From contig NZ_JABBFO010000004.1 in the NCBI RefSeq assembly GCF_018494035.1, positions 124,001 to 188,000 of the forward strand: DNA of 64,000 bases, written 5' to 3'. Made by a program: the position numbers and the translations under genes. Source of the DNA: Rosenbergiella australiborealis. Its GTDB lineage: Bacteria; Pseudomonadota; Gammaproteobacteria; Enterobacterales; Enterobacteriaceae. The notes beneath the pieces are model-generated. The model was not told where the DNA came from and ran no database searches. It saw nothing but the letters and a program-made list of their open reading frames with translations. Below, one piece after another: positions 1 to 9,216 of this stretch (positions are counted from its first letter, which is position 1; each line of letters begins with the position of its first letter).

Positions 1-82
1 TGCACGCGACTGGCTGACGAGGTTTGACCCAAAGATGTCGGACGTTGATAACTCTCCATTACTCCCTCCTAGATTGAAGTAA
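1..82 (+). CDS. Possible 3' end of an unidentified gene entering from the left edge
   Basis: A reading frame open from base 2 runs to a TAA at 80-82 and would encode the last 26 residues of a protein (ending PPRLK). It would run tail-to-tail into the DUF1615 gene and overlap its stop codon. The fragment is too short to recognise and may be a chance open frame. Confidence 0.22.
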   Translation, partial: ARDWLTRFDPKMSDVDNSPLLPPRLK

Positions 83-1186
83 ACAATTTTGATAACGTTG
101 GTTTACACGCTGTGCAAACCAAGCGGTAGTCAGGTTCCGTGAAATTTTCGGGCTCTGTAAGGTGATACCCGGTAATCGTTCATGAGGCCAACGTTGACCA
201 CGTTTTTTATCCGCGGCCGCAAAAACCTGCTTCCATAACGGGCTTTGTTCAAACGCTATTGACTGCCCAAGCATTAATTGTTGATGAATATTTTGCTGGC
301 TCAACTGCAGTGTAAAGCCAATTGACCGTATCGCCAACTCAGTTTGGCTGGGCTTATCATCCTGATAATTAATCAGATCGCCGTCCAAAACCAAGGGAAC
401 ACCACTTAGGTACGCGACTGCTGCTTGAAATGCAGCATTTCGACTGGCATACCACCCCGCATTATAATCAGCAAATCGATATAATGGCACAGTATAGTTT
501 GCCGGGTAACCCAATAGGTGCAATGCCCCAAAATAGACGCCGCCACGTTGTGACAAGACCTCTTTACGGATACTGTTTCCCTTTTTATAAGGGTAGTTTT
601 CCGCATGCTGTTCTGCAAAAGCAATACTGACTTGCATCGGCCCGCCGGTATGAATCGGATTAAAGCGCCCGAGCAATTGTTGACCAAGCGGGACGGTGTT
701 GATTAAGTCATCATAAATATCACTCAGTTCCCGTTCGCTACGTACATGGTCTAGACGCTCAGCATAGCTTTTCCCCGTCGGTGACGTCACACTTAGCGCC
801 GTTCGTACCACAAACGCTGGAATATGTAAGGCAGCAGCACGACGGTCAATCTCCTGCCAAGCAATATGGGGTAGACCTGCGACCGGAGCATCAGCATTAA
901 AATTGGACTCTTGACCCGCGATTGCGATAACGGAACAAAGGTTACTGACACTGGTTTCTAACTTTTGATGGGTAAATGCCTGATAAATATCTTCCGACCA
1001 CGCTGTTTTGTTCGAGACAGTAGCAGGGAGTAGCTGTTTAATCTGCGTAGTGACAGCGACTTTAGGTCGGGGGGCTGGTGTCGGTGAAGGCGCAGAGCAA
1101 CTTGTCAGTAGCACTCCCATCACCGCGATAACTGGATATTGCAATCCTTGCAATATTTTCACGACGATGTGCCCTTTTCTCGCCAT
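59..1186 (-). CDS. DUF1615-family lipoprotein
   Basis: Predicted exported lipoprotein of the DUF1615 family; its biochemical role is not established. From the Met at 1186 the protein is 375 aa and begins with a basic N-terminus, a hydrophobic stretch and a lipobox-like LTSC about 30 residues in, so Cys acylation and envelope location are likely. A QESNF segment followed by PVAGLP, HTGGPMQVS, GGVYFGALHLLGYPANY and RFADYNAGWYASRNAAF match family motifs recalled from memory; the early Glu and overall pattern recall lysozyme-like folds, which is inference. The frame also has starts at 1228 and 1261; the one at 1228 has a better Shine-Dalgarno (AAAGG) but would give an unusually long signal peptide. 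The gene overlaps the 3' end of moaE by 28 bp and may be co-transcribed with the moa operon. Confidence 0.8.
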   Translation of the reverse strand: MARKGHIVVKILQGLQYPVIAVMGVLLTSCSAPSPTPAPRPKVAVTTQIKQLLPATVSNKTAWSEDIYQAFTHQKLETSVSNLCSVIAIAGQESNFNADAPVAGLPHIAWQEIDRRAAALHIPAFVVRTALSVTSPTGKSYAERLDHVRSERELSDIYDDLINTVPLGQQLLGRFNPIHTGGPMQVSIAFAEQHAENYPYKKGNSIRKEVLSQRGGVYFGALHLLGYPANYTVPLYRFADYNAGWYASRNAAFQAAVAYLSGVPLVLDGDLINYQDDKPSQTELAIRSIGFTLQLSQQNIHQQLMLGQSIAFEQSPLWKQVFAAADKKRGQRWPHERLPGITLQSPKISRNLTTAWFAQRVNQRYQNCLLQSRRE

Positions 1187-1638
1187 TTTTGCGGTGCAAT
1201 CAAGTCTTGTGGGGTTGGGGATAGCCATTGCGTACCTTTTTCCGTCTCTTCGCGTTTCCAAAAAGGGGCCTGGCTTTTCAATATATCCATAATAAATTCG
1301 GCGGCCATAAAGGCCGCATGGCGGTGAGCGGCACTAACAACCACTAATACTATCTCTTCACCAAGTGAAAACGTACCGACACGATGGATGATAGTAATAT
1401 GGTTAACCGCAAAACGACCTCTGGCTTCTTGTGCCAGATCCCCTAAGACACGTTCAGTCATGCCTGGGTAATGTTCTAAAGTCAGCCGATTGACCGCTTG
1501 GCCTAAGTTCATGTCACGCACTTTTCCAACAAAGAAAACCAGTGCTCCGTCTTGGTGGTCACTCGCCACCGAGCGGTACTCTTTATCAACGGAAAAAAGG
1601 TCCGGGGTGACACGTATCAGGGTTTGCTGTGGCATCAT
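1159..1638 (-). CDS. moaE: Molybdopterin synthase catalytic subunit MoaE
   Basis: Large subunit of the MoaD-MoaE synthase, which transfers two sulfurs to cyclic pyranopterin monophosphate to form molybdopterin. The 159-aa sequence keeps the family core: DGALVFFVGKVRD near residue 30, LTLEHYPGMTE, IIHRVG, AAHRHAAF and the lysine-bearing KSQAPFWKRE near the C-terminus that lines the active site. It is slightly longer than the 150-aa E. coli protein because of its ends. Its ATG shares one base with the moaD stop codon (TAATG), so translation is coupled and the two subunits are made in balance. Confidence 0.96.
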   Translation of the reverse strand: MMPQQTLIRVTPDLFSVDKEYRSVASDHQDGALVFFVGKVRDMNLGQAVNRLTLEHYPGMTERVLGDLAQEARGRFAVNHITIIHRVGTFSLGEEIVLVVVSAAHRHAAFMAAEFIMDILKSQAPFWKREETEKGTQWLSPTPQDLIAPQKWREKGTSS

Positions 1639-1883
1639 TACCCTCCCGTCACTGGCGGGAAAAAGGCGACTTCATCACCGCTTTGCAAGGGATGTGAAAA
1701 TGAACATATTTCTTGATTGACCGCAACCAGTAATCGCCCATCGGCCAGTGCGAGCTCCCAACGCTTCCCTCGTTGTTGTAATGTGCGACGCAGTTGCTCA
1801 ACGTCGGTAAATGTTTGGTCCAGCATTAACATTCCACACTCGACCAGCTCTCGCGTTTGTGCGAAAAATAAGACTTTAATCAT
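1638..1883 (-). CDS. moaD: Molybdopterin synthase sulfur carrier subunit MoaD
   Basis: Ubiquitin-fold sulfur carrier of 81 aa. It ends in the required Gly-Gly (PPVTGG), which is adenylated by MoeB and converted to a thiocarboxylate that donates sulfur in the MoaE active site. The AFFPPVTGG tail is typical of the family, and the length matches E. coli MoaD. It overlaps the end of moaC by 8 bp and the start of moaE by one base, in the conserved moaABCDE order. The cytosolic partner of MoaE. Confidence 0.95.
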   Translation of the reverse strand: MIKVLFFAQTRELVECGMLMLDQTFTDVEQLRRTLQQRGKRWELALADGRLLVAVNQEICSFSHPLQSGDEVAFFPPVTGG

Positions 1884-2361
1884 TAGTGCCTACCTGATAG
1901 TCACCGGATTTACCCCCACGTTTCTCCACCAAACGGATACTTTCAATAACCATATCCTTTTGCACCGCTTTACACATATCATAAAGCGTTAATGCCGCCA
2001 CCGATGCTGCCGTCAGCGCTTCCATCTCAACCCCAGTTTGCCCAGTTAACCGGCATAATGTTTCGATATGAATACGACTTGGTTCATTAAGAGCGGTAAT
2101 CGTGACTTCAACCTTACTGAGCATCAAAGGATGACAAAGAGGAATAAGATCCGACGTTTTTTTCGCTGCTTGGATCCCTGCAATTCGCGCAACCGCAAAA
2201 ACATCCCCCTTAGGGTGTTTACCTTGCATGATTAGCGCAAGTGTTTGTTCACTTAGTACAACGAATGCTTCTGCTCGAGCTTGACGTAATGTCATCGATT
2301 TATCAGAAACATCGACCATATTCGCCTCTCCGGCGTGATTAAGATGGGATAACGAGTTCAT
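1876..2361 (-). CDS. moaC: Cyclic pyranopterin monophosphate synthase MoaC
   Basis: Second enzyme of Moco synthesis: it converts the MoaA product 3',8-cyclo-GTP into cyclic pyranopterin monophosphate. The 161-aa protein has the family signatures [16 protein letters not shown] at the N-terminus, [18 protein letters not shown] (with the active-site region of Lys and His) and [29 protein letters not shown] in the C-terminal half. Length is that of E. coli MoaC. It overlaps moaB by 4 bp and moaD by 8 bp, consistent with one tightly coupled operon. Confidence 0.96.
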   Translation of the reverse strand: MNSLSHLNHAGEANMVDVSDKSMTLRQARAEAFVVLSEQTLALIMQGKHPKGDVFAVARIAGIQAAKKTSDLIPLCHPLMLSKVEVTITALNEPSRIHIETLCRLTGQTGVEMEALTAASVAALTLYDMCKAVQKDMVIESIRLVEKRGGKSGDYQVGTND

Positions 2362-2879
2362 TCTTTTACTTTTTTTAGTTGTGAAACAAAATTACAGGGT
2401 TTGGTACTGGCATCTAATTGCGTATCGATGATCTGTTCCCAAGCCAGTTGGCAGGCAGAGGTTGATCCGGGAAAAGCGAATATTACCGTTTTATTGGCTA
2501 GGCCTGCGATGGCACGAGATTGCAAGGTTGACTGTTGAATCTGCTCAAAAGAAAGCATTCTAAATAATTCGCCAAAGCCATTAATTTCCTTATCAAATAA
2601 GGGTATCAATGCTTCAGGTGTCGAATTTTGCTCGTGAAACCCAGTTCCGCCATTCACTAAAACGACTTGAAGGTGTTCGCTCGCAATGGCTTGAGACACT
2701 ATTGCCCGTAAGGCGTAACGATTATCTGGGCATATCGAGCGTTCGCTCACACGATGCCCCGCTAACTCAACCGCCTGCTGAAGATAGTCACCTGAGGTGT
2801 CGTTATCTTGCGTGCGATGATTCGATACAGTAATAATCGCAATATTTAATGACGGTTTTTTTTCGTGTTGCTCACCCAT
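2358..2879 (-). CDS. moaB: Molybdenum cofactor biosynthesis protein MoaB
   Basis: MoaB/Mog-fold protein, 173 aa, related to molybdopterin adenylyltransferases; in E. coli it is dispensable and its exact role is unsettled. Visible motifs are [21 protein letters not shown] at the N-terminus, [19 protein letters not shown] in the centre and [18 protein letters not shown] near the C-terminus, which together form the pterin-binding site in this fold. The gene lies 14 bp downstream of moaA and overlaps moaC by 4 bp. Confidence 0.94.
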   Translation of the reverse strand: MGEQHEKKPSLNIAIITVSNHRTQDNDTSGDYLQQAVELAGHRVSERSICPDNRYALRAIVSQAIASEHLQVVLVNGGTGFHEQNSTPEALIPLFDKEINGFGELFRMLSFEQIQQSTLQSRAIAGLANKTVIFAFPGSTSACQLAWEQIIDTQLDASTKPCNFVSQLKKVKE

Positions 2880-2893
2880 TTCGACTCCTAAAA

Positions 2894-3874
2894 TTAACCA
2901 CCAATATACGAAAGATTACGCGCCAGACCCGTCATTCCTTGATGAAGAAAATGCGTCTGTTTCTTTTCTATCAGACTGATACGAATACGTTCTTGCAATG
3001 CAGTTTGTTGCGTATCGGATTGTAGTAAATCACGCAGTGTGATGCCGTTCTCACCGAATAAACAGAGATGCAATTGTCCTATTGCTGACACCCGTAAACG
3101 GTTACAACTCTCACAAAAATGTTTGTCATAGGGCATAATCAGTCCGATTTCACCTTGATAATCTGGATGACTAAAAATTTGTGCGGGACCCGCTTCTGGC
3201 TCGCTAGCCCTGCGTTGCCACCCCATTGCGAGTAATTGACCACGAATTTGCTCGCCAGAGAGGTGATGCTGATTAAAATAGTGACTTCCCTCTCCCGTCT
3301 CCATCAGCTCAATAAAACGTAACTGTATTGAGCGATACTTAATCCATGCTAAGAAAGTCGGCAATTGTTGCGTGAGGTGCTTCATCAGCACCACATTGAT
3401 TTTGACGGTTGGAAAACCAGCGTCAAAGCAAGCATCAATACCCGCCATCACCTCTTGAAACTTGTTCTGTCCAGTAATTTGTTGGAACTGACGTGCATCT
3501 AAGCTATCCAAACTCACGTTCACCGAGGTTAAACCGGCCATGCGCCAATTAGCAGCCTCTTTCGCTAATCGATAGCCGTTAGTCGTCATCGCTATCTGTT
3601 TAATTGCTGGTTGGTCATGAATCGCGGTAATGATCTCAGTGAAGTCCCTGCGCATTGATGGCTCACCGCCAGTTAAGCGAATTTTAGAGGTTCCCAACTC
3701 CCCGAAGGCCTGTGCGACCCGAGAAATTTCGTCTACAGAGAGAAACGCTGAACGTTCTTTATTGGGTTTATAGCCATCGGGTAGGCAATACGTGCAACGG
3801 AAATTACAGACATCAGTAATTGAGAGACGTAGATAGTAAAATTTTCGTTGGAAAGTATCAGCTAAAGGTAACAA
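2894..3874 (-). CDS. moaA: GTP 3',8-cyclase MoaA (radical SAM)
   Basis: First step of Moco synthesis, converting GTP to 3',8-cyclo-GTP. The 326-aa protein carries the N-terminal SAM cluster motif C23-x3-C27-x2-C30 (CNFRCTYC) and the C-terminal second cluster ligands in [10 protein letters not shown] and LHLCLFG. The last two residues are Gly-Gly, as required for GTP cyclisation. The start chosen is TTG at 3874, preceded by GAAGAGG at good spacing, and it gives the usual distance to the [11 protein letters not shown] segment; there is no better ATG. The gene heads the operon and is preceded by a Moco riboswitch, so expression should fall when cofactor is plentiful. Confidence 0.96.
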   Translation of the reverse strand: MLPLADTFQRKFYYLRLSITDVCNFRCTYCLPDGYKPNKERSAFLSVDEISRVAQAFGELGTSKIRLTGGEPSMRRDFTEIITAIHDQPAIKQIAMTTNGYRLAKEAANWRMAGLTSVNVSLDSLDARQFQQITGQNKFQEVMAGIDACFDAGFPTVKINVVLMKHLTQQLPTFLAWIKYRSIQLRFIELMETGEGSHYFNQHHLSGEQIRGQLLAMGWQRRASEPEAGPAQIFSHPDYQGEIGLIMPYDKHFCESCNRLRVSAIGQLHLCLFGENGITLRDLLQSDTQQTALQERIRISLIEKKQTHFLHQGMTGLARNLSYIGG

Positions 3875-3940
3875 AGGGGTGCCTCTTCAACGGTTCGCGA
3901 TTGGGATATCATTCACTTCTTTGTTATTAAGATGAAAAGA

Positions 3941-4008
3941 CCGAGAAGCGATAATGTTATCCTAGCCTGAATAAGAAAAGGTGTCATGTTCAGGCCGCCA
4001 TTTCTCGG
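3941..4008 (-). ncRNA. Moco riboswitch (moaA leader)
   Basis: Read on the minus strand, two nested perfect 7-bp helices are present: CCGAGAA (4008-4002) with TTCTCGG (3947-3941), and GCCTGAA (3995-3989) with TTCAGGC (3971-3965), closed by a loop containing ACATGACACC. The sequence and nesting agree with my recollection of the Moco RNA motif in front of E. coli moaA. It lies 67-134 nt upstream of the moaA start, leaving room for an expression platform that could mask the ribosome binding site. In E. coli this RNA lowers moa expression when Moco is present; control here is inferred. Confidence 0.85.
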
Positions 4009-4096
4009 ACTTTTTTCAATTTGTGATAGGTATTAAGTATAGTTCAACAGATAATGAATGCCTGTTCCAGAACAGTAATAATAAATAAAGTAAAGG

Positions 4097-5011
4097 ATGA
4101 TGCCGCAGATGAACCGTACCTTAGCAGATTTAGACCGTGTTGTAGCCATTGGTGGTGGGCACGGATTGGGTCGAGTAATGTCTTCGCTCTCTTCTCTAGG
4201 CTCTCGATTGACTGGCATTGTCACCACGACAGATAATGGCGGCTCAACGGGAAGAATACGTCGTTCAGAGGGCGGCATTGCGTGGGGAGATATGCGTAAT
4301 TGTTTGAATCAGTTAATTACACAACCGAGCGTTGCCTCCGCGATGTTTGAATACCGCTTTTCTGGCCAAGGTGAATTAGCCGGTCATAATTTGGGAAATT
4401 TAATGCTTCGTGCCCTCGATAGTCTCAGTGTACGTCCCCTTGAAGCGATTAATCTTATTCGTAATGTGCTTAAAGTCGATGCATTCTTAATCCCGATGTC
4501 GGAACAACCGGTTGACTTAGTCGCTACCGATACACAGGGTAACCTTATCCATGGTGAGACCGAGATCGATGCGATGAAAGAGTGGCCAACAAAGTTGGAT
4601 CTGACCGTCCCCGTTAAAGCAACTCGCGAAGCGATTGAAGCTATATTAGACGCAGACTTAATTATTCTAGGGCCAGGCAGCTTTTACACCAGTATTATGC
4701 CGGTCATTTTAGTCAAAGAGATTAGCCAAGCATTGCGTCGAACACCGTCTAAAATGTTGTTTATTGATAATTTAGGGATAGAACTTAGCCCGGCAGGTCA
4801 TCTTTCAGTCGATCAGAAACTGGCATTAATTGAAAACGAAATCGGACGGCGGGTTATTGATGGCGTTATTTTAGGTCCACAGAGCGACAGTAGTGGTATC
4901 ACACAACGCCTACGGATCCAGCGACCATTGGATGCTGCCGACGTGGGATATCGCCATGATCGACAATTACTGCGTCAAGCCTTAGAAGATGCCTTTCAGG
5001 CCTTACACTAA
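4097..5011 (+). CDS. ybhK: YvcK/CofD-family protein YbhK
   Basis: Member of the YvcK (gluconeogenesis factor, CofD-like) family. YvcK proteins in Gram-positive bacteria bind UDP-sugars and affect carbon source use and cell shape; the enteric protein has no firm function. The 304-aa sequence has the nucleotide-binding GGGHGLGRV near residue 17, [33 protein letters not shown] and [16 protein letters not shown] at 4092-4096 is too close to the ATGs at 4097 and 4100; the in-frame ATG at 4109 (MNRTLAD) matches the E. coli N-terminus and may be the true start. It diverges from moaA, as in E. coli. Confidence 0.93.
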   Translation: MMPQMNRTLADLDRVVAIGGGHGLGRVMSSLSSLGSRLTGIVTTTDNGGSTGRIRRSEGGIAWGDMRNCLNQLITQPSVASAMFEYRFSGQGELAGHNLGNLMLRALDSLSVRPLEAINLIRNVLKVDAFLIPMSEQPVDLVATDTQGNLIHGETEIDAMKEWPTKLDLTVPVKATREAIEAILDADLIILGPGSFYTSIMPVILVKEISQALRRTPSKMLFIDNLGIELSPAGHLSVDQKLALIENEIGRRVIDGVILGPQSDSSGITQRLRIQRPLDAADVGYRHDRQLLRQALEDAFQALH

Positions 5012-5015
5012 GCGA

Positions 5016-5056
5016 CTGGCAACACAAACTGCTGATGAGCGCATGTTGCCAGCCGG
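5016..5056. terminator. Hairpin between convergent ybhK and uvrB
   Basis: CTGGCAAC (5016-5023) pairs with GTTGCCAG (5045-5052) around a 21-nt loop; a CCGGTTTT run follows on the plus strand. It fills the short gap between the convergent genes and probably ends ybhK transcription. The loop is long and the T-tract short, so strength is uncertain. Confidence 0.45.
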
Positions 5057-5058
5057 TT

Positions 5059-7089
5059 TTACATCGCAATCAGCAGGAGATCACGCAATCGATGTAACTC
5101 GTCACGTAACCGTGCGGCCTCCTCAAATTCGAGATTCTGTGCATGTTTTTGCATAGTGCGCTCATATTCTGCGATTTTTTTCTGTAGTTCAGGAGCGGTC
5201 ATTAGAGAATATTCTGCGGCCGTCTCGGCAGCTTTCAGTTCAAAGTCCCCTTTAGAAGGGGCCGATTTTTTACCTGAAGTTGAAGCGCCGCCTATTTCAA
5301 GAATATCCGTGATTTTCTTGTTTAGTTTAGTCGGTGTAATGCCATGCTCTTTGTTCCAGGCCTGTTGCTTTTCGCGGCGTCGTTCGGTCTCTTCTATCGC
5401 GCGCGCCATCGAAGGGGTAATTCTATCAGCGTATAAAATCGCCTTACCGCTCACATTACGCGCCGCACGTCCTATGGTTTGAATCAGCGAGCGATCTGAG
5501 CGCAAAAATCCTTCTTTATCAGCATCCAAGATAGCCACTAATGATACCTCTGGCATATCAAGACCTTCACGCAGTAAGTTAATTCCCACCAAAACATCAA
5601 ACTTCCCTAATCGTAAATCGCGGATAATTTCCATCCGCTCTACCGTATCAATATCAGAGTGAAGGTAGCGCACCTTTTCGCCATGTTCCTCTAAATATTC
5701 TGTCAGATCTTCCGCCATACGCTTAGTCAATACGGTAACTAATACACGTTCATTAATTTCCACTCGCTGGCGAATTTCTGATAAGAGATCATCAACCTGT
5801 GTTGCTACCGGTCTAATTTCTAAAATCGGGTCTAAGAGTCCTGTTGGCCGAACCACTTGGTCTACAATCTCATCCCCCGATTTTTCCAACTCATACTTCC
5901 CCGGGGTGGCTGAGACATAGATGGTTTGCGGCGCTAAGGCTTCAAATTCTTCAAATTTCATTGGCCGGTTATCTAAGGCTGAAGGCAGGCGGAAACCATA
6001 TTCAACCAGATTTTCTTTCCGCGCACGGTCGCCCTTATACATGCCACCAATTTGTGGAATAGTCACGTGTGATTCATCCACCACCAGCAGACCGTCAGCA
6101 GGCAGATAATCAAACAACGTAGGGGGAGCTTGCCCTGGGCCACGGCCTGAAAGGTACCGTGAATAGTTTTCAATGCCCGAGCAGTAGCCAAGCTCATTCA
6201 TCATTTCAAGATCAAATTGGGTCCGTTGCGTAATACGCTGCTCTTCAAGTAATTTATTATTCTCAAGAAGTACCTTCTTGCGGTCAGCAAGTTCAACCTT
6301 AATCTCTTCCATCGCTTGGAGTATGCGTTCGCGAGGCGTGACATAGTGTGTTTTGGGATAAATAGTAAAACGTGCTACCGATTGCTCGATTTGTCCAGTA
6401 AGAGGGTCAAATAGCGAGAGACGCTCGACTTCTTCGTCGAAGAGTTCAATCCGTAGCGCTAAGTCATCAGACTCGGCAGGAAAAACATCAATAACATCGC
6501 CTCTTACCCGAAACGTTGCACGCTGGAAGGCTTGATCATTACGTGTATATTGAAGTTCAGAAAGACGCCGTAAAATACTACGCTGGTCAATGATCATTCC
6601 ACGCGTAAGATGCAGCATCATTTTAAGATAAGCATCGGGATCCCCCAGGCCATAAATCGCAGAGACTGAGGCCACCACGATCACATCCTTTCGTTCAAGT
6701 AACGCTTTAGTCGCAGATAGGCGCATCTGTTCAATATGCTCATTCACCGACGCATCTTTTTCTATAAATGTGTCAGAGCTTGGAACGTAGGCCTCAGGTT
6801 GGTAGTAGTCATAATATGAGACAAAATATTCTACCGCATTCTCCGGGAAAAAAGCTTTCATTTCGCCATAGAGCTGGGCAGCGAGGGTTTTATTGGGGGC
6901 CATGATCATGGTTGGACGATTTGAATCAGCAATAACATTGGCAATGGTAAACGTCTTACCCGATCCGGTTACGCCCAACAAGGTTTGATGTGCTAGCCCA
7001 TCGTCCAACCCTTCTTCTAATTTTCTTATCGCTTCAGGCTGATCACCAGAAGGTTTAAATTCAGAGTGTAAGGTAAAAACTTTACTCAT
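5059..7089 (-). CDS. uvrB: Excinuclease ABC subunit UvrB
   Basis: Damage-verifying helicase-like subunit of nucleotide excision repair: it is loaded by UvrA, opens the DNA at the lesion and recruits UvrC. The 676-aa protein has Walker A GVTGSGKT with Lys45, the beta-hairpin region [21 protein letters not shown] that clamps damaged DNA, DESH Walker B, helicase motifs SATPG and QTIGRAARN, and a C-terminal UVR motif ([15 protein letters not shown]) that binds UvrC. I chose ATG 7089 (MSKVF), which matches the E. coli start; a TTG lies 9 bp upstream. The linker before the UVR motif differs from E. coli, as is usual. An SOS box lies about 75 bp upstream, so it is probably LexA-controlled. Confidence 0.98.
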   Translation of the reverse strand: MSKVFTLHSEFKPSGDQPEAIRKLEEGLDDGLAHQTLLGVTGSGKTFTIANVIADSNRPTMIMAPNKTLAAQLYGEMKAFFPENAVEYFVSYYDYYQPEAYVPSSDTFIEKDASVNEHIEQMRLSATKALLERKDVIVVASVSAIYGLGDPDAYLKMMLHLTRGMIIDQRSILRRLSELQYTRNDQAFQRATFRVRGDVIDVFPAESDDLALRIELFDEEVERLSLFDPLTGQIEQSVARFTIYPKTHYVTPRERILQAMEEIKVELADRKKVLLENNKLLEEQRITQRTQFDLEMMNELGYCSGIENYSRYLSGRGPGQAPPTLFDYLPADGLLVVDESHVTIPQIGGMYKGDRARKENLVEYGFRLPSALDNRPMKFEEFEALAPQTIYVSATPGKYELEKSGDEIVDQVVRPTGLLDPILEIRPVATQVDDLLSEIRQRVEINERVLVTVLTKRMAEDLTEYLEEHGEKVRYLHSDIDTVERMEIIRDLRLGKFDVLVGINLLREGLDMPEVSLVAILDADKEGFLRSDRSLIQTIGRAARNVSGKAILYADRITPSMARAIEETERRREKQQAWNKEHGITPTKLNKKITDILEIGGASTSGKKSAPSKGDFELKAAETAAEYSLMTAPELQKKIAEYERTMQKHAQNLEFEEAARLRDELHRLRDLLLIAM

Positions 7090-7163
7090 AATAATCAATT
7101 CCGGTTAGTCAGTTTCGGGATAGGCCGTTATTTTACTCTTAAGCGTTAAGAACTTCACGTAAA

Positions 7164-7183
7164 AACTGTATAAATATACAGCT
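7164..7183 (-). promoter_or_regulatory. LexA (SOS) box upstream of uvrB
   Basis: The core CTGTATAAATATACAG (7166-7181) fits the SOS consensus CTG-N10-CAG with an AT-rich centre, and is fully palindromic except for its two central bases. It lies 75-94 bp upstream of the uvrB start, where a promoter is expected. E. coli uvrB is also a LexA target, which supports the call. Confidence 0.82.
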
Positions 7184-7817
7184 TAACCTGAGATTCATCC
7201 CGCCCTATTCCAGGGAAAGAGCAAAAGTTATGCTGTCTGCCACAGGGGTGGGTTATCCACCGCGAGGCAAAATGCTTTTTATTTTTGTCAAGCTTTTGTC
7301 AAAAAGTTTATCGTGCGTGTTATGCATCGCCGTGGCGACTATTGCTTTTGCGTAACATATTGATTTTAAATTTATATAAAAATAAGTGTAGTTTACAACC
7401 ACTCCAATGCCAACCCGCATCATTCATCGTCTCGCCCCTGTTTTCAGAAGGTAATGCACATGGTTATCCACAGGAATGGTGGATAACTGCTTGCAGGCCA
7501 GGAACGGTGCGCTGTGTATAATTTTTCAAAAATATGACAATTGCTAAAAAAAAATTTTTTTCATGTTATGCCACTTTTTTTAGGAGGGGTAATCAGCACA
7601 CCAAACTGTAAAAAGGCTAAAGAGACACTAAAAAGTCAATATTAAAAATGAAAAAAACTGCCTTTTTATAAAACGGACTGCACCAATAACGTACACCCCC
7701 TTCACTGACCTTTCACTACTCGACGTCTCAACCTTGATGACACTCATTCACAATGTGGCACTCTTCTTGCTTGTTATCTTTATTGTATAGCTTGCTAACG
7801 AAATAGGGATACCCGAC
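7184..7817. other. Long AT-rich intergenic region without a gene
   Basis: Apart from the DARS1-like box cluster I find no convincing gene. Bases 7522-7700 hold A and T runs and a low-complexity stretch, and the last 100 bp presumably carry the promoter of the following ATPase gene; no clear -35/-10 pair stands out. Open frames here lack ribosome sites and recognisable products. Confidence 0.55.
7464..7521. promoter_or_regulatory. DARS1-like cluster of DnaA boxes
   Basis: Three 9-mers match the DnaA box: TTATCCACA on the plus strand (7464-7472), and on the minus strand TTATCCACC (7486-7478) and TTATACACA (7521-7513). The first two face each other with 5 bp between them. A fourth plus-strand TTATCCACC lies at 7253-7261. 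In E. coli the DnaA-reactivating sequence DARS1, which turns ADP-DnaA back towards ATP-DnaA, lies between uvrB and bioD and has a core of three boxes. Position and box pattern both fit; function here is inferred. Confidence 0.78.
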
Positions 7818-8558
7818 ATGCTGCAACTTAGAGAAATTAATCAGGCCTATGACAATCACCACACACTTTGGGATATCAATCTGGAAGTTGCCCAAAATAG
7901 CTGCTCCGCCATTGTCGGCCAACACGGTACCGGTAAAACGACCCTGTTTCACTGTATTCTGGGTTTTCTCCCCATTATGAGCGGCGAGATGACTTGGCAA
8001 CCAAAAAATACATTGCCTTGTAGCCTCATTTCTCTTCCTAGCCAACAACGCACGCAGTTAGGGATTAATTATGTTGCACAAGGTAGTCCAATCTTTTCAC
8101 AACTTAGTGTGGAAGATAACTTACTCGTCGCCTTAAAAGCCGGACAGCCTAGCGATCGGCCCGCTGCACTGCCAACCATTATTCGTGAGCTCTTCCCAGC
8201 ATTGCTTGTACAACGTCATCAACGTAGCGGTGCATTAACAAAGGGGCTGCAAGGTCAACTTGCCTTAGCGCGGGCAGTGATTACCCACCCAAAATTAGTG
8301 TTGCTGGATGAGCCTTCAGAAGGGTTATCTGCGAGCGAGGAGGATCAACTCGTATCGATTATCGCTACCTTAACTCAGCGTCACAATATTAGTGTTTTAC
8401 TGATGGATAACAATCTCGCTTTCGTGCGGCGTGTCGCTGATACATTCACTTTATTGCATCATGGTCGGAGTGTATTAACCGGGACTGCCGCCGATTTACT
8501 GCGGTTCGGCGGCATAGAGACATTGGTCGCTGGAACGTCAACGCCTAGGGTAATGTGA
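7818..8558 (+). CDS. Orphan UrtE/LivF-like ABC ATPase with degenerate signature motif
   Basis: Resembles UrtE, one of the two ATPases of the urea ABC importer UrtABCDE (246 aa; UrtE is usually about 230). The N-terminus (MLQLREINQAYDNHHTLWDI), Walker A GQHGTGKTT (34-42), Q-loop Gln88 and Walker B LVLLDEPSEG (160-169) follow UrtE. The signature motif is abnormal: position 140 onwards reads LTKGLQ where LSGGQ is expected, and the usual VEQN near the C-terminus is MDNN. No permease, binding protein or urease gene is nearby. It may be a decaying remnant, a repurposed ATPase, or work with distant partners. The 3' end overlaps the convergent bioD by 14 bp. Family call is fairly sure, function is not. 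Confidence 0.72.
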   Translation: MLQLREINQAYDNHHTLWDINLEVAQNSCSAIVGQHGTGKTTLFHCILGFLPIMSGEMTWQPKNTLPCSLISLPSQQRTQLGINYVAQGSPIFSQLSVEDNLLVALKAGQPSDRPAALPTIIRELFPALLVQRHQRSGALTKGLQGQLALARAVITHPKLVLLDEPSEGLSASEEDQLVSIIATLTQRHNISVLLMDNNLAFVRRVADTFTLLHHGRSVLTGTAADLLRFGGIETLVAGTSTPRVM

Positions 8559-9216
8559 GGTATTGCGCGGCGTTATCAAGGTTATCAGTATCACTAAGAA
8601 AGGGAATTTCTCCCAATAAGGGGGCAGTCATGTGCTGAGTGAGGTATGAGAGATACTCATCATACTCATGCGGTGCAGCACTAAGACTATTTGCGACCCA
8701 ACCGACCAATGTTAATCCCGCATGTTGAATCGCTGACTGTGTTAATAACGCATGATTAATACAGCCGAGCTTCATGCCAACCACCAAAATTACGGGCAAT
8801 TGCTCGACAGCCACCCATTCGCCGTAGTGGTGTTGCGATGTTAACGGTGTAAACCATCCCCCTGCCCCCTCAACCACTATCCAATCAGCCTGTTGCGCTA
8901 ACTGGGTTAATCCCGAACTGAGCGATTGAAAGCCAATGGGACATCCGGCTCGTTGACTCGCTATATGCGGTGATGTCGGCGGCTCGAAGGTAAATGGGTT
9001 TACCGCTGCATAGGATAAGGAAAGGTTACTGTAACGCTGTAATGTCAACGCATCACGATTTCTCAGTTGCCCATCAACCCAATCAGAACCCGATGCCACA
9101 GGTTTATATCCAGCTGTGGTATATCCCGCTTTGTTTGCCGCACACAGCAAAGCGGCAGACACCAATGTCTTACCAACATCAGTATCAGTACCGGTTATAA
9201 AATAGCGTTTCGTCAT
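8545..9216 (-). CDS. bioD: Dethiobiotin synthetase BioD
   Basis: ATP-dependent carboxylation of 7,8-diaminopelargonic acid (DAPA) to dethiobiotin, third step of the common biotin pathway. The 223-aa protein opens with the P-loop YFITGTDTDVGKT (residues 5-17) and has YKPVASGSD, the catalytic Lys region, and VEGAGGWFTPL in the centre, all typical of BioD. Length equals the E. coli enzyme. It is last in bioBFCD and overlaps bioC by 4 bp. Confidence 0.95.
   Translation of the reverse strand: MTKRYFITGTDTDVGKTLVSAALLCAANKAGYTTAGYKPVASGSDWVDGQLRNRDALTLQRYSNLSLSYAAVNPFTFEPPTSPHIASQRAGCPIGFQSLSSGLTQLAQQADWIVVEGAGGWFTPLTSQHHYGEWVAVEQLPVILVVGMKLGCINHALLTQSAIQHAGLTLVGWVANSLSAAPHEYDEYLSYLTQHMTAPLLGEIPFLSDTDNLDNAAQYLTLP

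Noticed and set aside
7728-8048. Minus-strand open frame of 106 codons over the start of the UrtE-like gene
   Set aside because: It lies opposite a recognisable ATPase, has no ribosome site and no family features; it is a shadow of the plus-strand gene.
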